Below are positions 11,795 to 24,157 of a DNA stretch of 64,000 bases, piece by piece (the stretch's first letter is position 1; every line of letters starts with the position of its first letter). The notes under the pieces were generated by a model that was not told the DNA's origin, made no database searches, and saw nothing but the letters and a program-made list of their open reading frames with translations. The stretch lies in NCBI RefSeq assembly GCF_033568475.1, contig NC_133120.1:83532151-83596150 (forward strand), written 5' to 3'. A program made the position numbers and the translations under genes. The DNA is from Henckelia pumila. Taxonomy: Eukaryota > Streptophyta > Magnoliopsida > Lamiales > Gesneriaceae.

Positions 11795-13145
11795 ATGGAA
11801 GTGTGGGTTCCTTGTAATACTCCAACCAGTCAGAATATAAGAGGCAATAGTGGATTTTCGTTGGATCCACACAATCTAACTCGTTGCAATGCAAGGGACA
11901 TTTCTATGAATGAACTAAAGACGTGTTTTACTGAATTTTTGAACATTCAAGACAGTAAAAAATCAACGAGTGGCTTCTGCATGTCTTCTGACAGAAATGC
12001 TATAGGTAATGTGAAGAAGGAAGATGGACATGAAGACTATAACAACAGTATATCATGCAGTTCAGTTTCTGAAAAATTATTTAACGAGTATGCCACATTT
12101 ACACCTGCTGGAGAGCTTGAAGTAGAGGAATTGTATGGTGGGAAAGAAATGCAGGAAACGCATGTTAACGCTGAGCTCCCTGAAGTAAATAGTTCTGTTA
12201 AGCAGTCCTTGCGTGTAAGTTTTCATTTGGATCTCTTGAGAGTGGTATTGCAAGAATCAATTTGGTTGGACAATGTATAGTTTGTTATATTCAACCGTCA
12301 TTAGAGTCTGATACTGTTTGTGGATCTCTATAATTCATGCGAGGTAGGTTTCTATCCCATGTATTCAGTTTCCATGTGGTGTGTCGGTAATCGTATGCTC
12401 AACCCTGTATCCATGGTTCAGATTTTACAGCTTTCTTGGGTCAAGTCTGAACAAATGTCTTCTAAAATTCTTGCAGATAACACAATTGCATGCCATTCAG
12501 CTTTACGTGCCTTACCAATAAATTTGATGCCATAATAATTTGTCTGGATTTCCAAATAATACTATTTTGTTTTTGGTGATTTGTTCTCAATCAGAACTCG
12601 TGGATCATTCGGGCGAGTAAAGGTTTTGCCCAGCTCCTTTAGTTTGTTGAACTTATAATTTCCTTGTCACACTTTGTTTATGCTGTTTTATTTTTTTACT
12701 TCTCATGGTTGGCCCCTTTTAGATATTGAAATGAAATAGACGTGGTTTTTGATTTCATTCTGTTCCAGACCATGGGTATGTAAGGCTTCATCTCTTGGGA
12801 AGTTACTGTTAACAGCTGTGGTATTTTACTTCCTAAATTCTAACCGAGGCTTTTATCTTTCAGACTCCTGTGAAGCTTGTTTCCGCCATGAAAGGTAGCC
12901 GTGAAAAGCAGGGATTACCAACTAAGAACCTTTCTGTGACATGGTCTCCTGATGTTTATGATCCAGTTCCAGCATCGGTTTCACACTTTCCTTCTTACAG
13001 CAATCAACACGGCCGCAGTAACGGCAAGAAGTATGGAAAGAACAAGCAAAAGGGTAGCTCCAAATCTTTGCGAGGAAGCAAGGGAAAAGACAAGAAGCAA
13101 GCTCGAAAAAACAGTGGAAATGCCAACAAGTTCAAGCCTTCTTAG
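11795..13145 (+). CDS. Uncharacterised plant protein with basic C-terminal tail (2 coding exons)
   Basis: I join exon 11795-12214 (140 codons, donor CGT|GTAAGT) to exon 12864-13145 (acceptor TTTCAG|ACT), phase 0. This gives 233 aa ending at the TAG at 13143-13145. The N-terminal half is polar and has no recognised domain (MEVWVPCNTPTSQN at the start, an acidic Glu-rich stretch near 105-130). The C-terminal exon carries a strong motif of the form KNLSVTWSPDVYDP (residues 161-174), then a Lys/Gly/Ser-rich basic tail (about 188-230) suited to nuclear or nucleic-acid contact. I remember this motif from plant proteins of unknown function and give no symbol. Alternative exons between 12300 and 12860 are possible but not needed to keep the frame. 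Confidence 0.8.
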
Positions 13146-13992
13146 TGAGAGTGAGCAAAACCGTTCTGATGAGTCGTTTTTCTGGAGAAACCTGTCCCTG
13201 ATTCACATCTAGTACATGATTGCCTTTCTGTGCTAGTTCACTTTTGTTTTCATCTCACCCATTGTGTATAAATAATGGGAGGTGGGATCTTGTAATTTTT
13301 GTGAAACATGCAAGATCGGTAAAATTTGTAATTTCCCGTATCAGGAGATTGTGTTTGAAATTTGAATCGATTACTTTGCGCTTACTGCTTTTAATTGATG
13401 GCTCAAGTTTTATGCAACTAGGATGTCCAACATTATAGGCCATCGACTGAATGTGGTGTCTGGAGATGTATTGCTGATGAAAATGGGATTGGCTTCTCTC
13501 CAGGAAAGATGCAAGGAAGTTAAATTGGCTTTTCATTTTCATATTTAGCATCGTCTCTTGGGAAATTTTGTTTTTACCGAAGTAAAAATAAGTATGCAAA
13601 TTTATAATTTTCTTTAAACCCAAGATACAATGTTGGGAGCTATTGAAGCTTGGGTTTCTCCTTTACTCTATTTTTAGCATAATCACTTAGAAATATTTTT
13701 TGAAGTTTTTTATGTGCTATGGAAAGAGAGGAGACAACATAAGACTCTTGAGAATCATAATTTTGAGATAAATTTAAACAGAGATGCATGTGAAAAAATT
13801 TCAACACACGAAGAATTCACTTGACAAATAAGTTCTTTGCAACATAAAATAACCACGAGGCCCATTAATAAGTGGTCAAACTATATTATGATTTATGAAT
13901 ATAGTAACTAACATAAATAGTCAAGTACACTGAGAAATGAGGGAGGGATCACTTGCCACTTGAGAGAGTCGAATTACAATTAAACAAATTGG
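13146..13992. other. Convergent intergenic region with two 3' UTRs
   Basis: This stretch lies between the stop codons of two convergent genes. It is T-rich on the left (3' UTR of the basic-tail gene), then AT-rich. No coding frame is supported; the minus-strand frame at 13255-13623 has no recognisable content. Confidence 0.6.
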
Positions 13993-16900
13993 CTACGTTG
14001 TGTACTCAGCATTAATTTTCACATAATCATAGCTCAAGTCACAGCCCCAAGCCAACCCACTTCCTGGACCATCACCTGTCGGAATACACATGTATGTTCA
14101 CGGTTGACCATATGAAGATTCGAAAACAAATTTCATAGGGCAAACTCATGGTTTCTAACATATTTCGGAAACTCACCAATAGATATCTGAATTATGACGG
14201 TCCCGTGTTTCTCACCCGTCGCCCTAAGATAATTGCTAGCTGCAGTCCTGCAAATTAGGAAAGGGTTAATGTTTGGAGATGATTCGGTTGATTCGATGTC
14301 CTGATCAGTGTTTTAAGTGATTAGCATACCTGTCAAATGGCAGCGGCTGGCCATTATCCATTAACAAAATATTCCCAAGAGATATTTGGAGTTTGTTTAG
14401 ATCAAAAGCAACTCCTGCGTAACCAGCAGCACAGGCGATTCGACCCCAGTTTGGATCTCTACCATATACTGCAGCCTATACATAACACAACAAAATATAG
14501 GTCCCGAAGAAGGATATAGCTACTACGATGCTTGAGTTATTTTACACATCATACTGAATCATGCCTTGGTTAATGAAGAAGATGCCACTGATCGTGCAAC
14601 CTTGGCTGCTTCAGCTTCACTGTTGGCTCCATTTACTTTGACCTGAATACAGATTTGAGTCAAATCCACCATTTTGCAATCATGCTCTGGTGCTGTCGGT
14701 CGAACCAACACGCACTTTTATTTGTAGAACTCAATGCATGTCCAACGTGTTAGTAGAGCAATACATATATTTTGATTGTTATGGTTGTAAAATGTCAAAA
14801 ATTCTGTGGCAAGAGGTGCACACCTCAATCAAGCATGTCGCTCCTTCACCATCCCAAGCTATTGATTTTGCAAGGCCTTGCATCACCTACCAACGAGGGT
14901 CAAATTAGGACATGGTATTAGCTCCGTCTACGAAATTTAATTGTTACCAAGGTATTCCACGTTAGGCATGCCGTCTATGAAATTTAATTGTTTCCAAGTT
15001 ATTCCACGTTAGGCATGCCTTACTTTCACAAGCTCACGCTATTGCCAAATACAGGTCTCTTTATACATAATAAATAACTTTAAACAAAAGATCATGGTAG
15101 AAACAATAAAGTCTAATCAGAGTGCTTATGATTTATTGTTTGAAACTGATTAAATCAGTTAAACCTTACAGCATCAAGACATGCTTGCAGATGCTGTGCC
15201 TCAGAACTTTGCAAAGAAGATATATTGTTTGCTCCCGAAAGACCGCTAGCCAAAGCAATGACACAATCATTAGTACTTGTGTCTCCATCTACCTGCCAAA
15301 TAACATCCAAGAATGATGATAGAGGGCAGTGGTAAGGGCAACATCGACAATGGATGCATGCAGACACAACTGACACAAATACTCAAAAGTAGCATAGTTA
15401 CCATCCATAAAAAGTTTAGCGGCAAATGCTTATACTTTATATCATTAGATACATGTAAATAACACGAGGATGATGATACTTACTGTTATTTGATTAAAAC
15501 TACGATTCACAGCAACAAGTACCATCTTTCGCCAAGCATCACTTGTGACCATAGCATCAGTTGTGATGACCTGAAAAAGTAGAATGGGTACTGGATAACT
15601 GATGCTGATTTTTTGAATAGCATCAAAAAAGTATTAGCAACCTACACCAAGCATTGTTGCCATGTTTGGGTGGATCATCCCGGAGCCCTTCGCCATACCG
15701 CCTACTCTTACACGGGTTCCTCCTATCTAAATGTAGTAAACTCACCAATTAGAAGCATGACAAACTTTTGTCACAGGGAGTGGAGAACAACTCCCCTTCA
15801 ATCATTGAAGAAAACTACATTAGCTACGAAGATAGTTATATTCAGTTCCTAACATACAAGCACAAGTCCAGCTAGCAATAAAATGAAACGATAGGGAGAA
15901 TGTGACTTCCAATATTAGTCTTGAACTGGAATTAGGAGATAGTGAATGAGAAACAAAAATAAATGAAGATAATCCTTGATCTGGAGATTAGTTCGGTATT
16001 AACATAAATGTTTTTTTCCGAATATAAACCGTTATGATAATGTGCACTTGCACGGACAAAAAGAACGCACACACCTCAGATTCAATTGCGACACTTTTGC
16101 TCACAAGATCAGTCGTAGTTATTGCTACAGCAGCTGAGCCTGCCCTGCTCATCCAATAACAATATTTACCCTTATAAATCTAGAAAGCATCAATATAGAA
16201 AAAGTAATAAGATAAAATACAAGAAATGAAATGTTGTGGACTCTATGATAGGTTTAAGAGAAAAGATACATAGTAAGAGACGTTTAGTCGACAATTATAA
16301 GATGAGAAGGTCGTGAATTCATTCAGAAGAATACCCCTGAACAGAAGATGAAAGTTGATTAACTAAATTTGGAAGAGCCTTGAGAAGAGCTTCCTACATG
16401 TGGCAAAAACGGTATTAATTATGTTACTCATGTGCCGAATGTTCAGTTGAACAAGACCATGTTGATGACCAAGAATCACCTTCTTGATTCTTTGACCGAT
16501 TACGCCAGTAGATTCGATCAAAACTTGGTGATGATCCAATTGCATTAACTGCAGTTGATAGGAAGTTAGGTACGAAAAATGCTTGGTTCCCCTAATCGGA
16601 AATAACTCTAAACATTGCATACCCCAGCAAGGGCACGAGAGCAATCTAGAACATCCTGGTAACCAGCATCCCCCTACATAAAATGTAACGTACCTTAGCT
16701 CCATGACATAAAAAATTCTTTGAACATGACAATATAGGTCAGCAAGAAATATTAGTGTAAAAATGATATTCCATGACGACTTTCAGCTGATAACCAGCCA
16801 AAATAAAAACTTACTGTTGCTGCATTTGCCTGACCAGCATTTATTAGTATTGCACGAGCCTGGAAGTAGAATAGAGACATCCATCATTGAATTGTTGGGA

Positions 16901-18389
16901 ATAATATGGAAGAAAATTAATTTCCGTATGGACAAAATAAATAAGTTTGTCATAGTTTTCTATTCAGAGATTAAGTTTTTACTAGCTTCAAAAGTGAGTT
17001 TTCAAAACATGATGACAACATAATGTTTCAAAATATAGGCATGCTGAGATAGCCACCCCTAAAGCAAGTAATCAAACACAACTTAATCTGTCTTTCATCA
17101 CCCAAAAAAAAAAAAACAATCGAGATTGGCAATTGGAGCATACAGCTCTGACATTTCCAAGAGTTCACATACTCCAAAATTTATGCATATACCCATTTCT
17201 TTCTATTCCTTCCATCGGAATTCAAGAGATTAGTAGTCACACAGTTTTTCACATCATTTCAGCAGTCTCTAACATTATCTAATCCAAATGGGAATTAATG
17301 TTTTCCACGCCTACTAAACTAAACTCACATTTGAGCCCATCAAATAACAAGGATGAAAATTGTGCCCCTGACATACCGTTGGGGAGTCATCTAATGCCTT
17401 TCTACAGTATAGTACTGGTGCAGCTGCAACCACGTTAGTGGTGAATGCCCCTGCAGAACAAAACATTTGTCAAAGCACAACATAAAGAATTTCTGACAAT
17501 GATCCCCGTGCATGTGCATTGTGCGAACACATGACTTTTATTGGAATAATGCAAGCTAATTTGCCAAACAAATGAAACCAACCTGCCGATATGGCATCTG
17601 TATCACAAGTGATCAATGCAAGATCAGGCTTTTCTCCAACTGCTCGTAATCCACCATACATTCCAGCAGCTTTGAAACCTTTTGCAGCTGCAACTCCCCC
17701 TGGAATCTATTCTTAGATACCATAAATGTTGAAAAACGAATTAAAAATTAATGCTTATAATTTCAAGTGCTGTGAGATCGTGTTTAACAATAAAGACCAC
17801 AGACCAATTTCAATTTGTTAATACCAACCTGTTGCCAGGGCCCTTCCGGCAACAAAATCGGTGCTGCCGGTATGTAGCTTGACGCATCCTTTGCAATAGA
17901 TGAAGCTGCAAACACTCTAAAACTCATTCTCAAATGGCCCGATATGCAAAATACCTGCACAACTCAATTTCTTCAATTCATCTTCAATTTCATAATTAAA
18001 CCCAGCAGCCCCTAAAACCTCATGCTCGGAACTAGATACCATCCCATTTTCTCTACAGTAACTACATCGAACTGAGCATTAACTCCTTTAACACGACGTT
18101 AGCAACACCGCCATAAATCCTACACAATACACATTCGAAGCTCCACACTTATACTCCGATAGTACATTATCAAAGAAATAGCTTCAGCATTACGCTGGCA
18201 ACCGTTCGAAATTGGTTCATGGGTCAGAAAAAATCCTTTAACGATCGGTAAAGTTAATCTCTGGCAGTAAACCAACTAAAAATGCTCGATTTTTAATTTT
18301 TTAAAAAAAATTAAAATAAAAAATCGAACCTTTGGTTGATTGAGTTCTGAGGATCTGATGCAGATATGTTGAGGAATGTACAAAGCCAT
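13993..18389 (-). CDS. ArgJ: Arginine biosynthesis bifunctional protein ArgJ, chloroplastic (17 exons)
   Basis: Glutamate N-acetyltransferase / amino-acid acetyltransferase recycles acetyl groups in chloroplast arginine synthesis. I assembled 17 exons on the minus strand: 18389-18330, 17954-17829, 17706-17583, 17450-17377, 16859-16815, 16673-16623, 16548-16480, 16393-16335, 16144-16075, 15726-15646, 15570-15484, 15292-15170, 14886-14824, 14642-14565, 14475-14330, 14247-14177, 14075-13993. They total 1410 nt, 469 aa, close to the usual plant length. Diagnostic pieces are [78 protein letters not shown] and [11 protein letters not shown]. Thr250 in NMATML is the expected self-cleavage and catalytic residue. 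The first 40 residues look like a transit peptide. All introns are GT-AG except intron 14, which is GC-AG (AAG|GCATGA). No break was seen. Upstream, AAACCCTAG on the coding strand near 18490 is telo-box-like. Confidence 0.96.
14932..15020 (-). repeat. Tandem duplication of about 45 bp in an ArgJ intron
   Basis: Two copies of a unit containing GAAATTTAATTGTT and ATTCCACGTTAGGCATGCC lie side by side in intron 12 of ArgJ. Exons are not affected. Confidence 0.85.
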
Positions 18390-18809
18390 TATTGACGGGT
18401 ATCAACTAAAATTATCGTAAAACGATACTAAAAATAAAAAACTTCAAGAAATTATTTTAAGTCGCAGTTAGGATTTGTGAAGGAAATTCTAGGGTTTATG
18501 CTCTTTTCGGCCACTGTGGCAACTGCAGAAACGTTGTACAATGTGCTGTGAAACTTGTACGAATTTTGTAAGTCAAATTCGCGAATTTTTATAGTAAATT
18601 TATAAAATTGCCGTATCTCTTGTTTTTATTTACTTTAGGGTTAATTGCTTCCACGTGAAAATCTTAATAGTTACAAAACTTTTATAAAAAATTAATAAAC
18701 TAATATGTTCTTGATTTTTTAAAAATTTTATTCTCACAATAATATTCCTTTGACCCATGTTGTAATTACACACGCTGTGATGCTGCTTATTATGATATGT
18801 TGATGTTTT
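18390..18809. other. Upstream region of ArgJ
   Basis: AT-rich, with no coding frame supported. It must hold the ArgJ promoter; a clear TATA box close to the ATG is not evident. Confidence 0.5.
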
Positions 18810-19450
18810 TTACACATGAATTGATCCAATGGCCACTTTTTGAGAATAAATTGTTCCTTCCATTAAGGTTGTCAACTTTTCTTTTGTAGAACTAAATCCA
18901 AGCGGTGGTTTGGAGATTGTAGGTGAGTATTCATTGCGATTATTTCCTTGAGATGTTTGTGGTGGAGTATGCATTCTCAATGATGCAGTGAACAAGTTTC
19001 CACAGACGGCGCCAAGTTGATGTAGCAAAAAATTGATATTACCCGATTAGAGAGAATCTGGGTCATTTGTAGAGAACCGAATGACTGGATTAATACTTGA
19101 ACTATTCCAAAGACCGAACTTTGTGGGTTGTTACCTGCATCACAAAGCAAAGTGAGTGGCGCCGGGGGTTTTCCGACGAAGACACTCCGATGCTCAAGTC
19201 AGTATTTGCCCAATTAAAGTTTTAGAGAAATAGAGCATGTGACTATAGAATGCGTACCTTAATAATGAGAGGACTTGAGCTATTTATAGATAGTCAGAGA
19301 GTTTCATGGGCTTTAGCCTCTTATGGGCTTTGAGGTATTTATGGGTCTTGATAAAGTGTCCAAATAAATATCGGAGTAATATAAGACTCATATGGATTGA
19401 GTCATTGGGTTGGGGCCCGGAAAAAAATCAAATTGAGTAATAACCCATCA
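18810..19450 (-). mobile_element. LTR retrotransposon remnant: LTR, primer site and leader
   Basis: Read on the minus strand, 19450-19021 looks like an LTR (TGATGGGTTATTACTC ... GCTACA). It is followed by TTGGCGCCGTCTGTGG, the class of primer-binding region seen in plant Ty3/gypsy elements outside the chromoviruses. A 5' leader or start of an internal region (19012-18810) with a short open frame of no recognised content then follows. The second LTR and pol are missing. LTR limits are inferred from the TG/CA ends only; no target-site duplication was found. Confidence 0.5.
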
Positions 19451-20043
19451 GGTAATATCACTTTATATCAATATTTAATTATTTCTCAAGATTATGCAAT
19501 ATATCGCTAAAATAATATATATTTATCCAAATGTATAATATATTATTAAAATACAAATACAAATGCTAAACATAACATATATAAAATAAAAGGCATGTTA
19601 AAACTTTCCCAATATTTTATCAATATTTTTTCTTATAAATTGATTATCTCACCCTTTAATTGATTAATTATATATTTAATAAATTCATTAATAATTTCAA
19701 TTTCTAAATTAATTATCTAAAATATTAATTATTTAAAAATTATAATTAAATATATAAATATCATTAATATAAAAAAATTATAAAACAAATATTAATTTTT
19801 AGTTCTATTTTCATCTTATCTATATGTTATTTTCAATTTTTCATAACACGTTATGCTTTGTTTTAACGTTTTAAATTTTTGTATCCCATAATTTTTAAAT
19901 TTTAAGTTAATTTTTTTTATTTTTTAATTTATTATAATATATTATAAAAGAGATATATCTACTCACTAAATTTTTATTATAAAATAAAATATTATTTATC
20001 ACAGTTGACATAAATCTATAATTTGTCTCAAAATCTTTTAACT
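19451..20043. other. AT-rich intergenic, no gene seen
   Basis: Very AT-rich, with short low-complexity runs. Nothing coding or structured was recognised. Confidence 0.6.
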
Positions 20044-20657
20044 AATTTGTCACTACATACCGGTAGCTTTGAAACCTTTATGGTATCAACATTTATGGTG
20101 TCACTACATACCGGCAGCACCGATTTTGTTGCCGGAAGGGCCCTGGCAACAGGTTGGTATTAACAAATTGAAATTGGTCTGTGGTCTTTATAGTTACACA
20201 CGATCTCACAGCACTTGAAATTATAAGCATTAATTTTTAATTCGTTTTTCAACATTTATGGTATCTAAGAATAGATTCTAATTTTTTTTTGATATGTTTG
20301 TGAAAGGATTTGACTAATATTTTGTATATCTATACTAAAAATTGGGTTATAAGATAAATTATACTAAATTATACATCAAAATAAAATCCTTTCGTGTTAC
20401 TTAAATATGATATAAGAGAATTTTAGTTGGTAACATTTAAAAGTTTGTATTTGAGTTTGTTAAAGTAAGCTAAACTTTATTGTATAAGAAATGATATGAT
20501 AAAAAATATTGTCTATAATAAAATAATTAATTAAAGTGGAGTACTATTAATAATAGACTGATGCAAACAAAATATTATAAGGGCAAAAAAATATTTTATT
20601 GTTTTACATATAATTTTAAAAAAATCTATAATTTGTCTCAAAATATTTTAATTAATT
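20012..20657 (+). repeat. Short direct repeats flanking the ArgJ copy
   Basis: AATCTATAATTTGTCTCAAA occurs near 20014 and again near 20623, in each case followed by similar TTTTAA-rich sequence. The repeats bracket the ArgJ patchwork and about 350 bases of AT-rich DNA. They are too long and too diverged for a simple target-site duplication. Confidence 0.7.
20044..20278 (+). pseudogene. Scrambled inverted partial copy of ArgJ (exon 2 end, intron 2, exon 3 start)
   Basis: 20104-20278 on the plus strand matches the coding strand of ArgJ from the end of exon 2 (CTACATACCGGCAGCACC...) through all of intron 2 to the first bases of exon 3. That is the reverse complement of 17702-17876, with only a few differences. 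The preceding 60 bases hold further ArgJ snippets in mixed order and direction: CTACATACCGG again, TAGCTTTGAAACCTTT (antisense of exon 3) and CAACATTTATGG (intron). It is not a gene. The intron is retained, so this is a DNA-level copy and not a retrocopy. Confidence 0.93.
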
Positions 20658-22320
20658 CCTTAATCCTTATATTTAATTTTTTTGTCCTGTCTCTGATTAA
20701 AAGTAATATTTGTCATATAATCTCTCAAATTAAATATTCATTCTCATGTACTTCTCAAATCTTCTCCCATTTTTGGATCCCCTGTTGTGGGCCCACAGCA
20801 CAATATTTATTTTTTTTATTTTTTTAAATATATTTAATTTTTTTATAAATAATTTTTTGTTTAATTTTCTCTAAAATTATGGGGTTTTTGTAATATATTT
20901 TGACCTTTTTAAATTATACATTTTATTTTTTAAAACATTCATTTTTTTTATCTTACCATTTTCTTGTATCATTTATTCGTCTTATAATTTATATATTTTA
21001 GGAGACTTATATTTATATTTCAATATTATATAATAATGCACTTCTATTGAAATTTATGATTTCAAGAGAATTATGAGTGTGCATTATTTTGTTTAAACCA
21101 AATTAACCACCAAATGAATTCAAAATTTCAGTTTGGTTAATTCAGAAATTCGATTTTAGTTTTAAAAAATTTAGATTTTTGGTTTTCATAAAAAAAATTC
21201 GGTTAACCTAATTAAAGAAATTATAAATAATTATATTTTGAATTTTTTTTATTTTTATTAGACTTTACGTATAATTTATGATATTTTTTAAATATTTATA
21301 TATTTAATATTATACTTAATTTTTTTATTTTTAATTTATCAAGAATAATGTGTTTTATTATGATAAAAATTTCATATTCAATTATTATTTTTATAATTTT
21401 TATTTTTACTGTTTAAAAAATAAATCGGTTATGTTATTTTTTTAAAAATTTACATATACTTTATGATATTTTTAAATGTTTATATATTTAATATTATACT
21501 TAATTTTTCTTATTTTTTTCCAAGCATAATGTGTTAAAAATGATGCAAAAAATTACAAGATAAAAAAAAGACATATATTTTATAAAAATAAAATGTATAA
21601 TTAAAAAAAAAGGCCAAAAGAGAGAAACAAAAAAAACCCAAAAATTTTAGCCAAAAAAAACACAAAAATGTAAATAAAAATATAGATAATTAAATATATA
21701 ACAAAAAGCAAAAAAAAAAAAAAAAAAAAAAAGAGAATAATGTTCGTGCATCGTTTACCCCTCACAGCACCCCCTGCTGTGGGGTGGGGATCTAATCCCC
21801 ATGTTATGAACTTATTTATTTGACAGTTTTTGTTTCCTTTGAATTAAATTTGGTTCACATTTTGTAAGATTTTTTCCCTAAAATACAGAACTTTCATTGG
21901 TAAAAAAACGGGAAGAGTAATTTATTATTAGAGAAGAGAGCAATAGAGTCAAATCATGTGCAAAAAAAATCAAAAAACCATAAATATTTGCACGTCAGTG
22001 CGTGCATTCATAACATGGGTCGCAGACTCACATGGGTGCTCTAAGCAAAAATTTTAAAAAGTCAAGGACATGTTAGCCTATTTATAAGGAATTTTGTGAT
22101 AATTAGGATTTTCATTGAGGTCCGAATGCTATTAGCTCATTTATTTTATTGTTTGATACCTTCCGTGTGTTAACTAAATTAGTGATTTTATATTATATAT
22201 AAATTTCATATCTTTTCGATAATTAAAAAGAATAAATTATTTAATGCATTTATTTTAAAAATAACACAACAAGAGAGCATACGATTGTTATTCTACACCT
22301 CTCTTGCTCAATTAATACAA

Positions 22321-22355
<35 letters not shown>

Positions 22356-23442
22356 AGTGTGTGTATATATAGATATATAGATAATATTAAATCTAAAGTT
22401 TCAAATTCAATGATTTGTTATACAAAAATGAATATCCTTTCTAATTATTAATAGTCTAGTGTATTCAATTCTATTTTAAATTTTTTTAATGGATTTGGCA
22501 TGCACATTATATATTGTTTGGATTATATGTATATTGTTTTAATTGACATATAATCAGTGGCTAAGCCCTTTAGACGACTCTAAGGCGTGAGTGATCGGTC
22601 ATTGTCCCGATTTTTAGAATTCGATTTCTTTGACTCTATGTATTGTTACATTAATCGGCCGCATGGATTAATATATCATTTATTTTCAAATTTTGATATA
22701 TTTTTCCATCAAAGTGTATCTTATGAAGATAATAAATATATATGTCATGAATTTTAATTATGAATCCGATATATAGAAAAAAAATTATTGAAAAAATATA
22801 AAATGTGAAAAAAAATTAGATTAAACAAACTATATGATTGTCACCTAGGCGCTAAACGGTGAGTCGGTGATAGCGGCCGGCCTATCACCTACTCTCATTT
22901 TTTTTAAGCACCTCACATATAACGTGATCGACACTTTCTAAAATCAATTTAATATATGCCTTCAAAAAAAAAACTAATTTAATATATTATTACCTTAGGC
23001 GTCAAATACCATACATGTGTTCATTAAATTCTTTGCAGCGACCAACATTAATAAAACACTTTTTTTCTGTTCCTTTAAAAGTAAATTAATATATTAGTAA
23101 TGTCACACACTCCATGCATCTGAATTATTATTATATAAAATAATGTTTAGTATCTTTGAATATCAAAATATATATCATTAATTGTTAAATGGAAAGGGTA
23201 TTAAAAATAACAATAGTTCGAAAGAAAATAATGATCATATAATGTAGACTTAACACAGGTAGTACTATTTGACCGTGAGATGAGACATGAATGATGTATG
23301 ATATAAATAAGATAAAAATATTATAACTATATATTTTTGTATATTTTGAGTCAAATGATGAACGAAATCAAAAAAATGTGCAATTTATTAATGTTTCATT
23401 TTTCGTACCAAATTATCATATTAATATTTATAACATTAGTAG
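20279..23442. other. AT-rich intergenic with low-complexity and minor repeats
   Basis: No gene was seen. 21262-21355 and 21449-21537 are diverged direct copies (both with TATATATTTAATATTATACTTAAT). A run of A lies at about 21712-21732. 20776-20802 and 21765-21795 carry similar CCCACAGCA / GATCCCC words in opposite orientation. At about 22838-22890 is a GC-richer CCTAGGCGCTAAACGG segment of the kind scattered in plant genomes. Confidence 0.6.
22323..22354. repeat. GT dinucleotide microsatellite
   Basis: About 16 uninterrupted GT units are present, followed by CAGTGTGTGTATATAT. Confidence 0.97.
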
Positions 23443-23893
23443 GGTGCAAACAAACCGAATCGAGACGAATAATGGTAAAATTTTAATGCTCGAATTCGGC
23501 TCGATAAGAGTTTATTCGAGTTCGAGCTCGATTCGAAGTTCAATAATTTCAAATATTTTGGCTCGAGCTCGGCTCGAATTAATGAAGTTTGAGTTCGAGT
23601 TCGGCTCGAAATATTCGAACCTATTCGTAAACTATTCGGATATTATGGTTTGAAAAGCTCGAGATGTTCGAAAAAGCTCGAAATGTATATATATTTATTA
23701 TATTAATTAAATATTAAGGCTCGCGAACTATTCGCGAACAATCAAACAGAATAATTTTGGCTCGAGCTCGGCTCGAAAAAAAGTTCGAACATGTTCGAAT
23801 TCGGCTCGAATTCGATAAGCTCGAGTACGAATCAAATATTTATCGAGCGAACTCGTAAAGCTCACGAACAGGTTCGGTTCGTTTGCACCCCTA
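23443..23893. mobile_element. hAT-like MITE with TCGAG-rich interior
   Basis: The ends are inverted: GGTGCAAACAAACCGA at the left and the complement of TAGGGGTGCAAACGAACCGA at the right. The 8-bp word ATTAGTAG flanks both sides (23435-23442 and 23894-23901), as expected for hAT transposition. The left TIR shares its first bases with the duplication, so the exact left edge is ambiguous by about three bases. The interior is packed with GCTCGAGCTCGGCTCGAA-type words that pair with each other. It encodes no transposase. Confidence 0.85.
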
Positions 23894-24157
23894 ATTAGTA
23901 GTTAGGAATTAAGCCAAATAAATTCAAATGTATATATAAAAAAAAGGAGCCATCAAGAAAATATACATATGCAATAAAAAGGCGCAAGGATTACCAAAAA
24001 AAATGAAATAAAGAAAATATAAATGCATTGGGCATTTTCACTCGAATAGCATAGTAAACATAAATAACATGAAATTTACATAAATTTTGTGGGATATGGA
24101 GAAAATATTTTGACAAATCCAACATATATTCATGTTATATATATATATATAAAAAAA

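Noticed and set aside
18330-20280. Helitron capture as the cause of the ArgJ fragment
   Set aside because: No 5' TC end or CTRR hairpin end was found around 20044-20278; mixed orientations fit break-repair filler better.
22838-22920. CCTAGGCGCTAAACGG segment as a functional element
   Set aside because: Such words are scattered in plant genomes; no defined ends or duplication were found here.
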